Assembly: GCA_027382625.1 (NCBI GenBank)
Contig: JAJKFJ010021168.1
Location: 35,211-99,210, forward strand
Source: Tetmemena sp. SeJ-2015
Lineage: Eukaryota; Ciliophora; Spirotrichea; Sporadotrichida; Oxytrichidae
Direction: 5' to 3'
DNA length: 64,000 bases
Shown: positions 58,546 to 64,000 of the stretch, in pieces
Numbering within the stretch: the stretch's first letter is position 1
Layout: the number at the start of each line of letters is the position of its first letter
Notes under the pieces: generated by a model
Databases searched by the model: none
What the model was told of the DNA's origin: nothing
Seen by the model: the letters and a program-made list of their open reading frames with translations, nothing else
Position numbers and translations under genes: made by a program

Positions 58546-59863
58546 ATGGGAGGATGCTGTTCGAACAGAACTAAACTCGATTAAAACAGCAGGAGGTCTG
58601 TGCTTGAGGAGTAGATCAGGATGCTTAATCAACTGCCAACCTATGAGTGCATGGATTTAGTCTACTGAGAGCTTGAATTGCCTGAGGACTTCGATCGTTA
58701 CATGGTTCACAAGAAAGAGAGAATGGTCTTCATGATATAAATAATTAATGTTTCTTTCATCGTGCTGACATTTTTAATGATAATTAACTTGATGAGAGTC
58801 AAACCCAGAATTTTCATGCAATAGATGAACCATTTCAAAGTCAAGTGCTAGTAAAGATAAAAACCTTCAAACTTAGTCTTCAAAACAAACTATGACAAAA
58901 TCTTTACTTTATTTACTTATTACAAACGATGTTCAATCCACAATTGATTTCCTTCTACATCAAGACAGCATTTAACCCCTTGAGCTTAATCCTTAACTTT
59001 GTGATAAGGTAAGAGAACAGCAGGTATCTGAGAATATCAGACGATAGTCTTCCTCTCGGAATTCAAAGGGTCTCTCTAGTAAAAAGAGGGAGAGTTAATA
59101 TACTTAGTCATCGCACTTATTTGCAATGATGGGTTTTCATTATATTTTGATATGAACTATGCCTGGCAAAATCAGCTACTTAATGATTCATCAATACAAG
59201 ATCAACAGACACTTAATGAGCATTTCAGTTCAGAGGAAAACTCTTTTAATCTTAACTCATGTGCCTTTCATAACATCAGTTAACCATAAGATGAAAAAAT
59301 TCAAACCAATTGGCTTGACACTAAGATAACGAATAAGAGAAAACCATCTGTGGAAAGCTCTAGTAGATAAGGCTATCTCATTTTTTTCTTCACATTTTGA
59401 ATTGATTGCTTTTAATGGCTCTAGTAATTAATAAAGAATTTAGAATCAGGAAACACTGAACAGTTCCTTTTACAGGAGATCTTCAACTCAAGCCTCTTTC
59501 GTAAATGAGGAGCGTTAAGGGAGGAGGACGTAGTCAGTTTCTCGAAGTTAAATTCAAAGTGGTCCACTAATTTTATAATTAATACAAGAGGCATAAGAAT
59601 TGCTAAGAGTTTAGGAGATAAAGCAAATGGCTGTAGACTTTATATGCAGAGAAGATCTTACTCTCACAACCCTTAAAGAATTCTTCGAGATATTCATTTG
59701 CAGTGTACTAAGTAATAAGTCTTTCATCATGAAATATTCAATCACAGGTATAACTAGATAGGTGTATCCATAGTTTTCAATCCGAAAAATTAAATAGCTA
59801 CTCTCAAAAATTAAATTCAATTTCCATATTAATCAAGTTGGCTCTAGGAAGATCTTTAATTGA
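58546..59863 (+). CDS. Membrane protein with myristoylation-type start, contains an in-frame TGA
   Basis: ATG 58546 begins MGGCCSNRTKLDQNSRRSVL; Gly2 and Cys4/5 suggest N-myristoylation and palmitoylation. The frame continues LPTYECMDLVY, then TGA at 58666-58668, then ELELPEDFDRYMVHKKERMV and a hydrophobic helix (VSFIVLTFLMIINLM). Later blocks: YIKTAFNPLSLILNFVIR (58950), LVIALICNDGFSLYFDMNYA (59110), and VDFICREDLTLTTLKEFFEI (59630) to TGA 59861-59863. I do not recognise the family. Frame changes near 58935, 59090 and 59400-59560 imply IESs. The isolated TGA could mark an unplaced IES, a base error or a premature end. Confidence 0.5.
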
Positions 59864-59957
59864 GAGCTGATCTAATAATTTTGCTAATCTGTTAGGTTCT
59901 TCTTTAATTAATTGATTTCTTTATCTTCGAAATCTATAAATATTCTTCGAAGTTAGT

Positions 59958-60553
59958 TCAAACAACTATAAGAATTTGAATAAGCGGAAATCTTACTATG
60001 ATGAGGATAAATGAGAAGTAGAAGTAAAGCTACTGCCAATTGCACCTTTGGAGCTACAGCTTTTGCACGAATTGAGTTTTCAAGTCGTTGTTTCCGTTCA
60101 CACTGTGATGTCCTTGGGGACCTCCTGCTGATCCCAGTTGCCTAGTTGACTTCAGTTGAGAGGTCTTAGTGTAACTGTTATCCATCATGTTCATTTGACT
60201 TTCCTCGCTTCCCATTGCCATTTGTTATCTGTTTGGTATTGTAGGCCCTCTGAAATATAGTGACTCATCCCCACCTCCGTTAAATGTTTTATTCATTATT
60301 TTATTAAATTTTCTATTTAATAAAGTATACTTGGTACGTCTCTTCTTCTGAGCTAATTGTAAATACTTCCCCTTCCCTTAATTATGATTGGGTTGCTCTC
60401 ATTGCTTAAAAAAGCCTATTTTAATTTGCTCATATTCATGATGTTATTGGTTCCATGGGGTTGATTATTGAAATTGTTTGCATTTGCTTCATTCTGCGCT
60501 CCTGCTCCTTTGAGTGGAGAATAGCTCTCATCGTAGTCATAACTCTGCTCCAT
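59958..60553 (-). CDS. Small Asn/Gln/Gly-rich protein, unrecognised
   Basis: Minus strand, ATG 60553 (MEQSYDYDESYSPLKGAGAQ), Asn-rich run, then KLKQAFLSNESNPIIIKGRG and LRRRDVPSILYQIENLI. After a frame change near 60300 come FNGGGDESLYFRGPTIPNRQ, MDNSYTKTSQLKSTRQLGSA and NNDLKTQFVQKL, ending TGA 59958-59960. Convergent with the preceding membrane protein, 95 bp apart. Low complexity; function unknown. Confidence 0.5.
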
Positions 60554-60967
60554 TATAACTTATTATTATTCCAAATATCCACTCACTTCTTACGAATCTC
60601 AAATAATTCATTCATCTTGCAGATTATATTTGCCAGATCACTACAAAACAATAGAGAAATTCATAGATAAGATTAAGTGAAGTCGCTAGAAAACTTGTCT
60701 TAAGAGTTGTTGTTGTTGTATATAAAAGTGGATGTTTCCTAAATTCACTCAATTTAATTCTTAATTAGACTATGTTTTGACCAGGTCGCGAGAATTGTAG
60801 AGAGCAAGTTATTAAAATATATTAATTATTTGGGAGATTAATAGTTTGCAAACATTAACTATGAGTAGCATCAAAATTAATTCCAAACACACTTTACCCA
60901 CTCCAAATACTCTTCACACTCAATATTAGAGTAAAATAAAATGTTATATTTTATATATATATTCCTA
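60554..60967. other. Spacer between divergent genes
   Basis: AT-rich. The plus-strand open stretch 60455-60670 is the antisense of the small Asn-rich gene and I do not count it. Nothing else seen. Confidence 0.5.

Positions 60968-64000
<3,033 letters not shown>

Overview
The window reads as germline (micronuclear) DNA of a spirotrich ciliate of the Oxytricha/Stylonychia type. TAA and TAG are read as glutamine and TGA is the stop: conserved Gln positions of phenylalanyl-tRNA synthetase (FQPQ) and thiolase (SQLLKK) are encoded by TAA. Euplotes-type code (TGA = Cys) does not fit. Nearly every gene is cut by short AT-rich inserts that are flanked by a direct repeat of 3-13 bp and that restore the reading frame when one repeat copy and the insert are removed. 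These are internal eliminated sequences (IESs) with pointers. The same genes also carry ordinary GT-AG introns of about 27-110 nt.

Layout. 1-570 (-) CID-domain protein; 685-3703 (+) THADA-like; 3782-4326 (+) thioredoxin-like; 4438-5831 (+) scrambled endonuclease/exonuclease/phosphatase gene; 5868-6777 (-) AKTIP/FTS-like E2 variant; 6921-about 12465 (-) large membrane protein; 12865-14708 (-) two-RRM protein; 14900-19988 ferlin, scrambled, with its last coding block inverted; 20105-21154 (-) Gln/Lys-rich protein; 21502-23280 (+) sulfide:quinone oxidoreductase-like; 23473-24409 (+) charged coiled coil; 24565-25190 (-) mitoribosomal mL43-like; 25323-27133 (-) NPL4; 27390-29867 (+) tandem partial duplication and gene for PheRS alpha; 30143-33788 (+) SCP/FCP-type phosphatase; 34249-35544 (+) thiolase; 35767-38848 (+) WDR75/UTP17; 38918-41577 (-) two unrecognised proteins; 42060-42830 small uncertain genes; 42960-50130 (-) giant cysteine-rich/beta-helix/multi-TM surface protein; 50227-58377 (+) three tandem SLC22-like transporters; 58546-59863 (+) membrane protein; 59958-60553 (-) small protein; 60968-64000 (+) large protein running off the window into a poly-Asn tract. 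Genes are packed tightly and unrelated functions are mixed, as expected if each gene becomes its own macronuclear chromosome.

The most interesting content is the genome-rearrangement architecture. The ferlin C-terminal block lies on the opposite strand and joins the rest through an inverted 9-bp pointer. The endonuclease gene has its last two blocks swapped, with two pointers (9 and 12 bp) that define the corrected order and with a decayed copy of the junction still visible. One 746-bp IES carries a GC-rich fold-back element, and a 572-bp IES carries a GC-rich cargo with an open reading frame. IESs as short as 11 bp are inferred. All joins were made by eye; no macronuclear sequence was available to confirm them.
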